Positions 21,162 to 33,249 of a DNA stretch of 64,000 nucleotides are shown in pieces. Origin of the DNA: Lentinula raphanica. Its lineage: Eukaryota; Basidiomycota; Agaricomycetes; Agaricales; Omphalotaceae. Below the pieces are notes generated by a model. The model made no database searches. It worked only from the letters and a program-made list of their open reading frames with translations, and was not told the origin of the DNA. Both the position numbers and the translations under genes were made by a program. The number at the start of each line of letters is the position of its first letter. The stretch's first letter is position 1. Where the stretch lies: assembly GCA_027919835.1 (NCBI GenBank), contig JANVFP010000046.1:248001-312000 (forward strand). The letters are read 5' to 3'.

Positions 21162-21715
21162 TTATGCTTCATGTTGCATGAATCAAGGGGGTTTCCTAGT
21201 AATTCTCCAAAAGGAAGTAATCCAAGTCCAGGGTTTCGGGTTCCTGACAGTATTCCCTCCTTCACCAGGACCGAGCCCTCGAGGTCCTTGTGTAGCCGGA
21301 AGAATGAATGAAATAGGGGTAAGTCGATATTTTGGGATAGAATTTGGAGTGCCAGCAATAGCAAGGGAAATGTACACCTGAAAGTGTGTCCTGTAGGGTT
21401 TTTTGCTGGACCCTAAGTTGGCTGAACCAAGGGAGGGAAGAAATGAGTTGATAGAATGGACATGAATCAATTAATGTCCTCGGCTTGCGCCGAATTGCCG
21501 AAATTGCCAGCGTCATGTGCCGAATTACCGGCTTTCCCACAATCCGTGAACCGGTATTAGTTATACCGGTTCCCAAATTCCACGGTTGAATTGACTTGCC
21601 TCTATCTATCTCTATTCTTCATTTTTTTTTTTTTTTCTTCGGACTTTCCATGACACCAGGACAGTAGACAAGGGACGTCTCGAAGGCGGTTTCAGGACCA
21701 CGTTGAATCTGGACC
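21162..21715. other. No gene recognised
   Basis: It holds a pair of ACCGGTATTAG / ATACCGGT words (21550-21570) and a T-run at 21622-21636. Frames are short and contradictory. Confidence 0.45.
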
Positions 21716-22600
21716 ACAGGTGAGTCATTTGCTAGTTGATTTGCTGGACCAAGCTCTTCAACAGAGTGATAGCCATCCCATATCAATACCCGTTCCTCGC
21801 ATCCATCGTCCCTGGCCTCCAAAGTCCTCGTTTCCGCGTTGCCGACACTCTTTCAATTGCCTTGTGGGCTTCCGGCTCAACCAATCCACGAAATGGTTCT
21901 AGGAAAAACGGAGAAACTCGCGGAGTTCGCCAATTTTTGTATGGAATTCAATGATACTATGGATAATCGAAACGAGCCGGTATCAAGATGAAGGGGAAGG
22001 ACACAAGAAACAGCGATAGGAGAAACGTGTGGAATTCGGAATTGGGTGAAACTCGGCGGTTACTGGCGGGAAACAATGACAAGACTACCAAGGAATGACG
22101 ATGACATTGGCAAGGGACGATGACAACGACGATGGACAAGGACGACAACGACAACGACAATGACGATGATGGACAAGTTCGAGTATAGCTGCAAGATTGG
22201 GTTGGGTCCAGGCCATAGGTGAGTAATGCGTTGGTTGAATTCTTTGAGCCAGTCTTCTCAACAAAAAGACAGTCATTCCAAGGGTCATTCTATATCTTTA
22301 TCACCCAGTTCCATCATATCCATCGACCCTTGTCTTCAAGATCCACATTTTCGTGTCGCCAGCCTCTTCAAACCGCTATCAGGACCTTCAAATGGACGGC
22401 GGAGATCAGCCGGGGACATTTTGTATGTATTCGTTGACCATTATCCACAAAACCCACGAACTCATATTGCCGACATAAGGACCTTCGAGTAACCAGGCCA
22501 TGGTAAGGATTGTAGGAAAAACGGAAGGAAAACACGCGGAATTCGACAACTTTTGTATGGAAGGTGACAATACACTGGATAACCAAAACAAGCCGGAATC
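21716..22600 (+). repeat. Diverged tandem duplication, about 0.5-kb units
   Basis: The block from 21716 (AGGTGAGTCATTTGCTAG, later AGGAAAAACGGAG and TTTTTGTATGGAATTC) is repeated from about 22214 in diverged form (AGGTGAGTAATGCGTTGG, AGGAAAAACGGAAGG, CTTTTGTATGGAAGG), with GAGCCGG..ATCAAGATGA in both. No coding function was recognised. Confidence 0.7.
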
Positions 22601-23036
22601 AAGATGAGGAAGAAGGATGCGAGGGGTCGTCGCTCGGTCGTCGTGAGCCAAAGGGCAAGACAACGAGATCAGGGGGTCCTTTTTACGTTGTTTGCATCCA
22701 CCTAACACCATCGCCGCCATTATCTTCATCGTTACCGACAATACGGAGAGTCGCATGCAATCGACTGAACCAGGAGGATGGAAGGGATGATTGGATGGTT
22801 TTGTGGCTGCATGGGATAAGGGTCGCCATCTCTGCTGAACTGCTAGTACCACCTCGAGGCCATACTATTAGTGAGGTTATTGGCATGTCTTCAGGGCCCT
22901 GGTACGTCTCATGTATTTTGTATTTGCTCGTTTACACGCTAACCTGTCTCCTAGTCTTCAAAAAGTATTGGTTACATTCTGTGTTGATTCTCCCTTCCTT
23001 TCTTCCTGACTCTCATCTCTCCTTACAAATTCCATC
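22601..23036. other. Presumed upstream region of the coiled-coil gene
   Basis: No gene is recognised. The plus strand becomes pyrimidine-rich just before 23037 (CTCCCTTCCTTTCTTCCTGAC), as is common upstream of fungal start sites. Confidence 0.4.
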
Positions 23037-24768
23037 ATGTCTTTGCCTTTGATCACCACTGAATCAACCGCTGCCGCGTCGACCATGTTTGGCCTGCAAG
23101 CGTCAACTATTTCCACCATTACCTCACCACTTTCTTCGTCCACCGTTGAGGTCTCAAGTGTACCTGCGCCAGAACCAGGCATTACCCCGGCATCCATTCG
23201 TGCGGAGTTTTTGCAGTTTATGGTCAATCGTCATCTGTTAGACCCGATGATCCTCGCCGGAGGCTACTCAGATGGATTTATCAACGGTTTGATGAACTGC
23301 TTCGTGGGTCACATCGTGGGTGTTCGTCAATTAGCGGGGTATGTTCTCTCCACCAATTCCATGCGACTTCCATACTGATGCTTCGTCTACTTCCATAGGG
23401 CACATGATCTTGAGCGAACGATCTTGCTGCAACAAGTGGAAGAGGCTCAGGCTGATCGGATTGCCGCGAAGAAGTGAGTATCGATTTCTTTGTTGTTCTT
23501 TGTCCTGCTGACTCAATTGTTGCCGGTTAGGGAACGCAACAACATGCAATGTTTCGTTGAAGCCGCCGCTGCTCATCAAGATCAACACGAGCAGGAATTA
23601 CAAGATCTTCGAACAGAACATCGAGACTTGGAGGAACGACTTGATGATGTTTGATTGCAATTGTCGGAGGTACATGGAGAGGTAGATTTTACAATCGCGG
23701 AGAATACTCTGCTGGAGGATGAAAATAGTCAACTCAATAAGGAGAATGATTGACTTCTTTTGGACCGTAAGTTGCTGATATCGCAGAACAAGGAACTATT
23801 CAAGTATGTGCTGGAGTTTCTATCTGTGGGTAATACTGAGCCTGTTTTGGTGCAGGAGTCTCCTTTCCTTTCAGGAGACCGTCGAATATCTGCAGACGAA
23901 GAATGATCCGGTTGGCATTGCTCATGAGCTGAGCCAGACCAAGGAGGAACTCGAACGGGTTCGTCATGACCTCGAAATTTCCCGTAACTCTGTCCAGACA
24001 CTACAGGAGACTGTGTCGCTGCATCTGGATACCATCTCCGTTAAGGACGATCAAATCAATGTCCTTAACACTCTAGTTGCTACTCTGGAGAACCGAGTGT
24101 CCATGGTACAGGCCTCCAGCATGGTGGCTTTGCAGCAACACACTGACATGCTTCTTGCGCACAACACCACCAGTGCTAACCTAGACAGTGCTGTTTCTTT
24201 CATTCGCAAGCTATCCCATGCCCTGTTACTTCAGCGTTCCCTTGACCTGGAGCCTTTCCTCATCGCTATCCGTCATGATCTTGCGACTCTTTCCCAACAT
24301 TGCAGGGATGCAGACTGGATGCAGACAGTGGGTATGTACCATTACATGATTCAATCTCTCCAAACCATCAGGGATATCTCCAGTTCTGCTCGGGCACACC
24401 AAACCGAGTTGGTAGACCTTGATGGTATGGTAGAGAGTGCCAAGCACATCATTGCAGAGGCTCATGGTGGTGTTTCTATTCCTGCTATGGATTTGTCTGT
24501 TCACTGTTTGGATCCTGAGCTCCCTGGTGCCCTTCGAAACACTTCAGACTCGAACTGGGTAGCTCCCGATTCGGTTTCCCTTCCTCATGCCTCTTCCGAT
24601 ACCGGTACCAGTATCTTCGGGGATGACTATACAATGACTACTCCTGAAACGGTTTCGCACTGCTCTTCTCCTGCATATCAACCGTTTTCTCCGGAGGTAG
24701 ATGTTGGTGACTACGGTGGTGATGAAGACTTCTATGGTGACCTTGCCTATCCCCACCTTGATGACTGA
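23037..24768 (+). pseudogene. Coiled-coil protein gene with two in-frame TGA codons
   Basis: The product is unknown. Four plus-strand exons are visible: 23037-23338, 23399-23473, 23531-23803 and 23856-24768, with GT..AG introns of 60, 57 and 52 bp in consistent phase. The protein starts MSLPLITTESTAAAS, has FLQFMVNRHLLDPM and GGYSDGFINGLMNCFVGH, then a long heptad-like region (EEAQADRIAAKKERN, LEERLDDV, SQTKEELERVRHDLEIS), and ends acidic (GDYGGDEDFYGDLAYPH). The third exon has TGA at 23652-23654 and 23751-23753, each where CGA would fit the frame. Without these stops the protein would be about 520 residues. Otherwise the frame is well preserved, so loss of function, if real, is recent. It is convergent with the retrotransposon downstream. 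Confidence 0.75.
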
Positions 24769-24932
24769 ATTTTCTTCTTATCCTTTTCAACCCATTTCCC
24801 TACTTGTTACGATTGTTACATGATTTACGACCACTTGATGACTGATTGTTTGTTACGACTTTGTTTTTGTTGGTGATTTTTTGGAAATAATTAGGTGTTG
24901 TTACATGAATACAATGACTTGTTGCCATGACT

Positions 24933-27600
24933 TTATTGGGTTTCCCGTTCCCATTCTCCTTGTCGGAGTGGAGCTTTCCAAGGGTGAGACCTGTAGAATT
25001 CCTCAATAGCTTCTTTCGCTCGAGGAAGATGTGCCAAGGGTTCCCATGTGTCATCTTCAGGTCCATATCCTTCCCATCTGACCAAGTATTTCAACTTTCC
25101 AGCTACTCGTTTACAATCTAAGATTTCCTGTACTTCGAACTCTGGTTCGCCTTCAATCTCGACTGGAGGTTGTGGAGCAGGTTTTCGCTGAGGATAGAAT
25201 TCGGGTGGATGCGGACTAAGGAGATCGACATGGAAGACATTGTGAATCCTTCCCATGGTTACAGGAAGCTCAAGTCGATATGCATGACTAGAGATCTTCT
25301 CCTTGATTTTAAATGGTCCCAATTTACGGTAATCCAATTTCTTTGATGGCCGTTTTGTTTGTATATTTTTGGTGTTTAACCAAACTTTGGTTCCTTTCAC
25401 CCAATCTGTACTTTCTTCTCTCCGATGTTTATTGGCCTGCTGTTCATATGACTGATTGGTTCGTGCAATCTCTTCTTTGAGATATGTGTGTACTTCCTTC
25501 AACTCCTTGGCTTTCAAATGAGCAGAGTGGCTAGGCACATTTTTAAGGTTGAGTGTGATGCGTGGGTGATACCCTTTGTTTGCAAAGAATGGTGACATCC
25601 CTGTTGCATCACTTGGCGTATTGTTGTACACAAACTCTGCCAACGGCAACCATTCGGCCCAGTCATCCTGATTGTAATTCACAAAGATGCGCAGGTACTG
25701 TTCCAATGTCTGATTTGTACGCTCTGTTTGTCCATCTGTCTGAGGGTGATATGCTGTAGAGAAATTCTGCTTGATTTCCAGAATATCACATAGTGATTTC
25801 CAGAATGCAGAGACAAATAGACTTCCCCGATCAGATACTATATCTGCAGGTAATCCATGTTTGGAAAAGATGTCTCGAATGAATAATCATGCAAGATCGG
25901 TGGCCTTGTCAGTGGTGTGACATGGACCAAAGACTGCCTGCTCGGTGAGTCTGTCAACTACCACCATGATAGCATCATATCCATCCGACAGGGGTAATTC
26001 CACGATATGGTCCACTGAGATTGAACTCCATGGTCTGTCCCCAATTGGTAGTGGTTTTAGCAGTCCCAATTTTTTCTGCCAAGCTGCTTTGCCTCTCTGA
26101 CATTCGTGACAGGATTGTACATATCATTTGACATCACGGTGAATTCCTTTCCAGTAATAATTCTGCAGTATAAGTTTCTGAGTTTTCCGGATTCCTGGAT
26201 GTCCTCGTAATTTGTGATCATGATGTGTTTGTAGAATTTGTAATCGAAGTCTATTTTCATCTGGAACATATATTTTCCCATCTCGGAATGCAATGGGGTG
26301 GAATTCTCCCGTTTCGGGATCAAATTGTGAGATGATGGAAGCAATGGCAAAGTCTGAAGCATCAGATTCCAAGATAATAGGAAGATCTGGTTGAAAATGT
26401 TTCAGAATGGGAGCCTCTGTGAATGCTTTCTTCAGCAATTCAAAGACTGATTGACACTGCTCTGTCCAGTTCCATATAGAGTTTTTTGATAACAACTTGG
26501 TGAGAGGTTTCGTAATTCCTGAGAAGTTATCAATGAAACGTCGGTAGAAATTTGCAAATCCCAGAAATGACTGAAGCTCCTTTATCGTGGTTGGTGTAGG
26601 CCAGTTTTGAATGATTTCAACCTTCTTAGGATCCATTTTGATTCCTCTAGGAGAAATGATTACTCCCAAGTACTCCACTTCATCCCTGTGAAATTCACAC
26701 TTCTCTGGCTTTACATGTAGATCATGTTTTTCCAACTGTCTAAGGACTTCCTGAACATGTTGTTCATGTTCTTCCTCATTTTTGGAATATATCAGGATAT
26801 CGTCCAAGTATATGATAACATAGTTATCCGTGAGATCGTGAAAAATGTTGTTCATAAAGAATTGGAAATATGAGGGTGCATTCGTCAATCCGAAAGGCAT
26901 CACCAAGTATTCATATGAACCATAACGTGTCCGGAATGCCGTTTTCCATTCATGTCCTTCAGCAACACGAATGTTATTGTAACCAGCACGTAGATCCAAC
27001 TTGGTAAAAATTTTTGCCTCCTTAAATTGATCAATGAGATTTCCGATTAAGGGTAGTGGATATTGATTCTTTTTGGTGAGTTTATTGAGTGCATGGTAAT
27101 TAACACAAAGTCGGAGACTTCCATCCTTTTTCTTTGCAAACAGTACTGGTGCACCAATAGAAGACAAAGATGCCCTGATGAAACCCTTGTCAAGCATTTC
27201 ATCAATGTATTCCTTCAATTCTTTAAGCTCCAGTTCTGACATATTATACAGTTTGCCAAGTGGTGGTAGTTTATCATCCTCTGTGTTGATTTCGATATCA
27301 TAAGGACGATGTTGGGGCAACATTTTGGCTTCACCAGCTGCAAATGTTTTTACAAAGGAGTGATATTGTGTGGGCACAAATCTTTTGAGTGAATCCTCAT
27401 CAGAAGCTAGGGATGCCCTTTCTTCCCACAGCACATATCGTTTCTCCTGATCTGGGGACTTTGGTTTGGCTTCCTCGAATGCCTGTCGAGCTTCTTCCTC
27501 AAACTTTTTCTGCTCTTCCCACTCATGGATTTCACCATTTGGTTTGTAAGACTTAGTCCTAGAGAAAATCTCGCGTGGATTTTTTTGCCCGAGATTTATC
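24933..27600 (-). mobile_element. Chromovirus-type Ty3/gypsy Pol relic (RT, integrase, chromodomain)
   Basis: One minus-strand frame runs throughout with two stops. From the N-terminus: NMSELELKELKEYIDEML, RT motifs GAPVLFAKKKDGSLR, FTKLDLRAGYNNIRV, MPFGLTNAPSYFQ and the catalytic YLDD in IIYLDDILIYSK; then a join HPIAF-RDGKIYVP that skips most of RNase H; then the integrase zinc-binding half HHDHKLRGHPGIRKTQKL with SCHECQRGK, the core DHIVELPLSDGYDAIMVV and TAYHPQTDGQTERTN, and a C-terminal chromodomain VQEILDCKRVAGKLKYLVRW. Stops are TGA at 26124-26126 (where TGG, Trp, fits) and 25887-25889 (where CGA, Arg, fits). Gag and protease are absent and no flanking LTRs were identified, so it is a truncated, inactive copy. 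Confidence 0.93.
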
Positions 27601-27633
27601 CAAATTACTATATACAGTAGACTGGCATGTGAC

Positions 27634-28929
27634 CTAATGGCATCCATATTTATCACTCACGCCTCTCTCCTCATCCTCCCAAGGCTTAACTGATATCGCC
27701 TGGAGGAGTCGTTCTATCCAGCTATCGCAGGTGTCTGAATCCGCCTGAGTTCCCTCCCCTAACGCTATTTCCAGCAGTAACAGAGTTGCAGCGTTACGGA
27801 CTTCTTTTGAGGAAGCTGCAGGAACTTCAGAAACGAGCCAGCCGGAGACCTCCTCATCCCTTCTCCCTCCCTCGGCTCCTTCTTCCTCCTCCTCCTCCTC
27901 ATCTTCTTCTTCTAAGTCCTCCTCCTCCTCATCATCATCATCCTCACCCTCCTCTCCGCTAAGAGCGCAATGAGAGGTCTTGTGCTTTTTGGAAGCTCTG
28001 GCGTTCTGGCCGTTCCGGGTACAGCCAGCTCGAGCAGGTCTCCCTGGGCCTCCCCCTCCCCCTGCTACAGGGCCGTTCGGGGCATGCGCAATTAACACGC
28101 CATCTTCGCTAGCGTTTTGTTCCCCTTCTGTATTGGGTGCCCTGGGGTGGTTGAATTGGTGGCTTGAAACGGCATTCCCGTTGACGTCGAATTCGAAGCT
28201 GTCGCCCTGTCCCTCATCCTTGTTTAGCCTGTCTGAAACCTTCCTCTTTTGACCCCTAGCTCCTGCACTGGACTGGGTTTGCTATTAGAACCAGCCAAGA
28301 ACTCCCCTAGGAAAAATCTTTACCTGATCCTTGTAACCTACTTGGTCTGCCAGCCACTCCTTTACAGAGAAAGAGTAGGAATCCGCTTGATCTTGAAACC
28401 ATTGATCGGTGAAATCTGAACCAACCAACGTTAGGTTGTCGGCGTCAGATTCCTCGCCGACTTCTAAGCGATCGGAAAGGTCAGCGGCTGGGTTGGATTC
28501 CTCGCCGACCTCTAGGCGATTAGCTGCGGCAGAAAAGAGGGATCGGTCCGGGGTGATTAGGCCAGGGGAATCTTCTGAAGGAGAAGCGGGGGAGGGAGAA
28601 GGGGTAACTCTGCCTTCAGAAATCAACCCTAACTCTTTTTCTCTACGCTCTACTTCTCTTTCTCTTCTTTCTAGATCCCTCAAACGTTCTTCTAAGGCTT
28701 GACCGGCTTCCTCCTGCCGAGTACGCCTCATTTCAAAACAAGAATCCGGCGGGTTAACAGAACCAGAGGCTATACGAGCCGTACCCCCTAAGCTACATTG
28801 GGAGTTGAGGTGAGCCGGCAGACCCCGTTGCTGAGAGGGCAGGAGATGGGAGTTTTGAGTCAGAAAGCTGATAAGAAAGACTAGTTGGTCTTCTGTAACC
28901 TGGAGGAAAGGGGTGCGAGAGGACGACAT
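27634..28929 (-). CDS. Acidic coiled-coil protein, unknown function
   Basis: Two minus-strand exons, 28929-28324 and 28281-27634, joined over a 42-bp GT..AG intron in phase, give about 416 residues. The start MSSSRTPFLQVTEDQL is chosen at 28929; an upstream in-frame ATG at 29007 is possible. The protein has a charged heptad region (EERLRDLERREREVERREKE), two near-repeats of NRLEVGEESNPAADLS / DRLEVGEESDADNL, nuclear-signal-like RGQKRKVSDR and SKKHKT, a Gly-rich patch, and a long Glu/Asp run. The last residues GVSDKYGCH are encoded by a splice-donor-like GTGAGT and run into the chromovirus relic, so the original 3' end may have been displaced by that insertion. The composition suggests a nuclear protein; no known domain was identified. 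Confidence 0.6.
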
Positions 28930-29131
28930 AGTCGCGGTCGAAGAAAAGTTGGGTCGTCGCCCAAAAAGGAAACGACGACGGCAGGGGATATCGAAAAGTT
29001 CGTTCACGTGCAGGCAGTTTTCGGCGCTTATTTTCTACTCCTCATTTCTACTGCTCCTTTCGGTCCTCTTGGAGCTTTCTTCCCCAGTAACAGCTCAAGA
29101 ATACTTCTACCTCTGCATCCCACCCCATCTC

Positions 29132-29305
29132 TTATATATATCATAGAGCTTCCACCGCGCCTCCTTCACACAAACTCCCCTCGCTCATTCGTCGCATCTG
29201 TCGTCGCGACAGATTGCTTGGCTCGTATAAATAGAGCTTCCACCGAGCCTACTTCGCACAAACTCTCTAAGACTCCCTGATGATCTCGCGACACCCAAAT
29301 CCGTC
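29132..29305 (+). repeat. Tandem duplication with TATA boxes
   Basis: TATATATCATAGAGCTTCC (29134) and TATAAATAGAGCTTCC (29226) begin two similar units ending CACAAACTC. The following AAGACTCCCTGATGATC belongs to a repeat that continues on the far side of fold-back element C. Confidence 0.65.
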
Positions 29306-31997
29306 GCATCCTCCAGCCGATACTGTAGTATCTTTTAAAAAGTACACTGTAGTTACATGGTGCACCTTTTAAAAGGTATACCGCAAATTTTACTGGTTTG
29401 TTTCGGGCATTGAACCACTTATAATGAGCTGAACCACATTATAAATACCCTTTTTAGGAAATGTATCTTTTAAAAAGTCTACTGTAACTTTTGGTGGTTT
29501 GTTTGGGTTATTGAACCACTGCTATAGGGCTGAACCATGTCAAAAATAGCCTTATTAGGCAATAATAACTGAACTGTATAGGGTATCCCAGGCACATCAA
29601 AGTTGCCTAAAAAGGAAATTGGTCCAAAAATAGAACTTGATCTCATCAGGTAGCGAAAAATCTGAAAAAATCATAAAAAATACTGAAAAAATTCAGGGTC
29701 ACCTCGTTGGCCCTGAAAACGCAAAATAAAAAAAAATACGCGACAAATGTAAAAAATTTTATTGCTCCAAATCATACCAGATCCTCTATACATTGAGTAT
29801 ATATGATGTACATGCTATTTTTAGGACTCCTAGTACACTCAGACACTTAGAATGGCTTATATCATTCAATATATTCAGCACACTCAATGCTTATTATACT
29901 TAACACACTTAACAATGAAAAAACTTGGAATAGTAGTAATGTATATCATATTCAACACACTCAACAATGAAAAACCTCAAAACAGTGTTCATGTGTATTA
30001 TACTTAACACACTTAACACACTTAACAATGAAAAAACTCGGAATAGTAGTAATGTATATCAAACCCAACACACTCAACAATGAAAAACCTCGAAACAGTA
30101 TTCATGTGTGTAATACTCAACACACATAATGCACTTAATGATGAAAAAACTCAGAACAGTGCTCATGTGTATTACACTTAACACACTTCATCAATCAATA
30201 TAACATACTCAACAATCAAAAACTTGGAGTAGTGTTATCACACATTATACTTAACACACTTCATCAGTAAGTATAACATACCTTCAATAGGACATTGTTA
30301 TACTATAACACACTTATAACAACGAGTTTTGGGCGCTTATTTGGTGTTTTTGAGTCGAAATTCATTAATAGCACACTCAATAATTTTTGTGTGGGCTCTA
30401 TATTGTGTCAGGATGTTGTCTATATCATATTCCTCTAGATATGATTCGGAGAACTCAGAAATACAACCTGTGTGGCTAGCTATACTATAATCTTTTGTAA
30501 TATACCAGTGTTTTATGTAAATGTCAATGCATACACCCATGTTATGAAGTCAAACTGCTACTGGGTCATGAAAAGAGTCATCCCACAACCTATTCTATGC
30601 TAACTCTATGTGATACAGCTAAGAGATCTGTAATGGGGGTCATTGAATATGACATCTATTGTTACATGCAAGTGTAGACATCTATAGTGTACATGAAACA
30701 TGTACATGTATATCACAGAGTCCAATAGTCATAGTGAGTATCTGAGCCATGTCTAGGCACTTTTAGTAGACTGTAGGAGTGATTCCCTCATGAACCACCA
30801 TCAGTATACTTGCATTACATGAACATATGCATTGAAATTTACATAAAACACTGGTATATCACAAAAGATCACAACATAGCCAGTCCCACAGGGTGAATTT
30901 TCAAGTTCTCCGAATTGTATCTAGGGCAGTATAATATAGACAACATCCTGACACAATATAGAGCCCACACAAAAATTATTGAGTGTGCTATCAATGAATT
31001 TCGACTCAAAAACACCAAATAAGCGCCCAAAACTTGTTGTTATAAGTGTATTATCATACAACACTATTTCAACTTTTTGACTGTTAAGTGTGTGAAATAT
31101 AGTGACTGATAACACTGTTTTGTGTATTTTCATTGTCAACTATATTGAGTGTAATACACAGGGCTACTGTTTTGAGTTTTGGATTTTTTAGTATATATTA
31201 AGTGTGATGAACACTGAGCATACTGAATATTGAGTAATATGAGCTGTTCTGATTGCTTAATGGTCCTAGGTGTGTTGGAAATATCATATACATTATATTC
31301 AATTATTATAGTCAACCTGATCTGATTATGGAGTGATATAAGCTATTCTAAGTGATTGAGTATATTAGGAGTGCTAAAAATAGCATATACATCCTATACA
31401 CTGACTGTATAGTGGATTTAGTATGATTTGGAACAATAAAATTTTTATACTTGTCGCGTATTTTTTTGTATTTTGTATTTTCAGATCCAATGAGGCAACC
31501 CTGAATTTTTTGAGTATTTTTCATGAATTTTTCAGATTTTTTGCTAGCAGATGACATCAAGTTCTATTTTTAGAAAAATTTCCTTTTTAGGCGATTATTT
31601 GTCATTTAAGGTAATTGCCACCCTCTCTCAATACTGTGAGATTTTTTCATATTTTTCCTGCATTTTCAGGCATTTATTTAAGCTCTGTATGTATTTTTAC
31701 TATAAAAGGAAATAATGAAGGTGCCCCGGTTCAGTAATTATTGCCTAATAAGGCTATTTTTGACGTGGTTCAGCCCTATAGCAGTGGTTCAATAACCCAA
31801 ACAAACCACCAAAAGTTACAGTAGACTTTTTAAAAGGTACATTTCCTAAAAAGGGTATTTATAATGTGGTTCAGCTCATTATAAGTGGTTCAATGCCCGA
31901 AACAAACCAGTAAAATTTGCGGTATACCTTTTAAAAGGTGCACCATGTAACTACAGTATACCTTTTAAAAGGTACTACAGTATGGGGTGCATCCTCC
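29306..31997. mobile_element. Giant fold-back element C (29315-31988) with 9-bp target duplication
   Basis: GCATCCTCC lies directly outside both ends (29306-29314 and 31989-31997). The ends are AGCCGATACTGTAGTATC and, reverse-complemented from the right, ACCCCATACTGTAGTACC. Inverted arms of about 1.2 kb (29315-30560 and 30820-31988) enclose a loop of about 260 bp that matches the loop of element A in the opposite orientation. Outer parts carry several CTTTTAAAAGGTA-like palindromes; inner parts share the GGGTATCCCAGGCACATC block with element B and the AAGCGCCCAAAACT block with A and B. The left arm has an expanded satellite of about 70 bp (29880-30290) that is shorter on the right. No transposase is seen. 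A 9-bp duplication plus long inverted repeats resembles Mutator-like elements, an inference only. Confidence 0.88.
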
Positions 31998-32215
31998 GAC
32001 AAACTCTCCAAGACTCCCTGACGATCTTGCGACACCCAAATCCTTTGCATCCGTCGTCCCTGACGATCTCACGACACACAAACACCACCCAAATCCGTCG
32101 CATCCTCTGACAAACTCTCCAAGACTCCCCTGACGATCTCGCGACACCCAAATCCGTCGCATCCATCATCCCTGACGATCTCACGAGACCCAAACGTCGC
32201 ATCCATCATCAAGAC
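31998..32215 (+). repeat. Tandem repeat that hosted element C
   Basis: Units of the form ACTCTCCAAGACTCCCTGAC, GATCTCGCGACACCCAAATC and CGTCGCATCC repeat two to three times here and once on the left side of element C (29260-29314). Removing the element restores a continuous array. Confidence 0.75.
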
Positions 32216-32996
32216 AGATTGCGTGGAAGCAGATACAGCATTTGCTGGCGAGGGATCAATTAGCGTGGAGTCAGGGTTGAGTTCCGCGGAGCTTGTACTC
32301 CTGTCCCCTCTCCTTGGTACGGCTTGCCTGCTTCGGTCTGAACGAGCAGTGCTGCCAACATCCTGGTACGTTCCCTTGATTCGTTGCTCCCATCCCACGT
32401 TAATCCATCCCCACTGCCAGGATGCTACGACGTAAAGCCCTGGAAGTCCAAGAATTGATTGAGTCCACGGTGTCTCCCTCACACCAGCACCCTCAGCAGC
32501 CGCGGACCTCCTCGAAGAAACCCAGAGTGTCCCGCTCGACTGTCTCGGGGTACGAACACATCCGACCGCCCATCAGGATCAACCTATCTCTCCTAAAACC
32601 ACAGCTCACCAACCTCCTGCGCTGCCTCCTTCACCCACCTCAACCTCCTGCGCTGCCTCCTTCACCCACCTTCTGGACCTCCTCGAAGAAACCCAGAGGG
32701 TCCCGCTCGCGACGCTCCCAGCTCGACTGTCACGGGGTACGAACGCATCCTATCGGGGCTACGCTTCCAGCTCGACTGTCTCAGGGGATGAACGCATACG
32801 ATCGTGGCTTGTAATTCTTCCAAGGGCGGGAGCGGGAGCGGGACAGGTAATGTGGACGTTGGGTCTGTTGGGTCTGTTGGGTCTAATGCTCCTCCCAGCC
32901 CAGAAAGCCAGTTCTCCTTCCCTGGACCTTCGAGCGTATGCAGCGGGTCCCAGCTGCAGCATCCTGTTCACCCCCCAAACCCACAACCCACAACCC
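32216..32996. other. Unassigned; internally duplicated Ser/Pro-rich frame
   Basis: A plus-strand frame at 32422-32814 (MLRRKALEVQELIEST, later TSSKKPRVSRST and TSSKKPRGSRSR) contains the same 40-50 bp block two or three times (GACCTCCTCGAAGAAACCC; GCTCGACTGTC). It could be a remnant of a real protein but shows no domain. I do not call a gene. Confidence 0.35.
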
Positions 32997-33249
32997 CATC
33001 AGGAAAAAGCCTTTGGCCTCAAAATAACTTCAAGTTAACTCAGGTATAAACTTATACTCAGGCTACTCAGGTTACTCAAGACAACTTCAGTAACTTGAGA
33101 GAACTTGAGAGAACTTGAGAGAACTTGGAGCATTTGCCTCTACTCAACTTAGCCTGGTAAGATTCAGTTTGCTTGAAATATCACAAAGTATAATATGTAC
33201 TTATAGTGAGACAATGATATTTATGGTAGGGTGCAAGTGAGTACATCTA

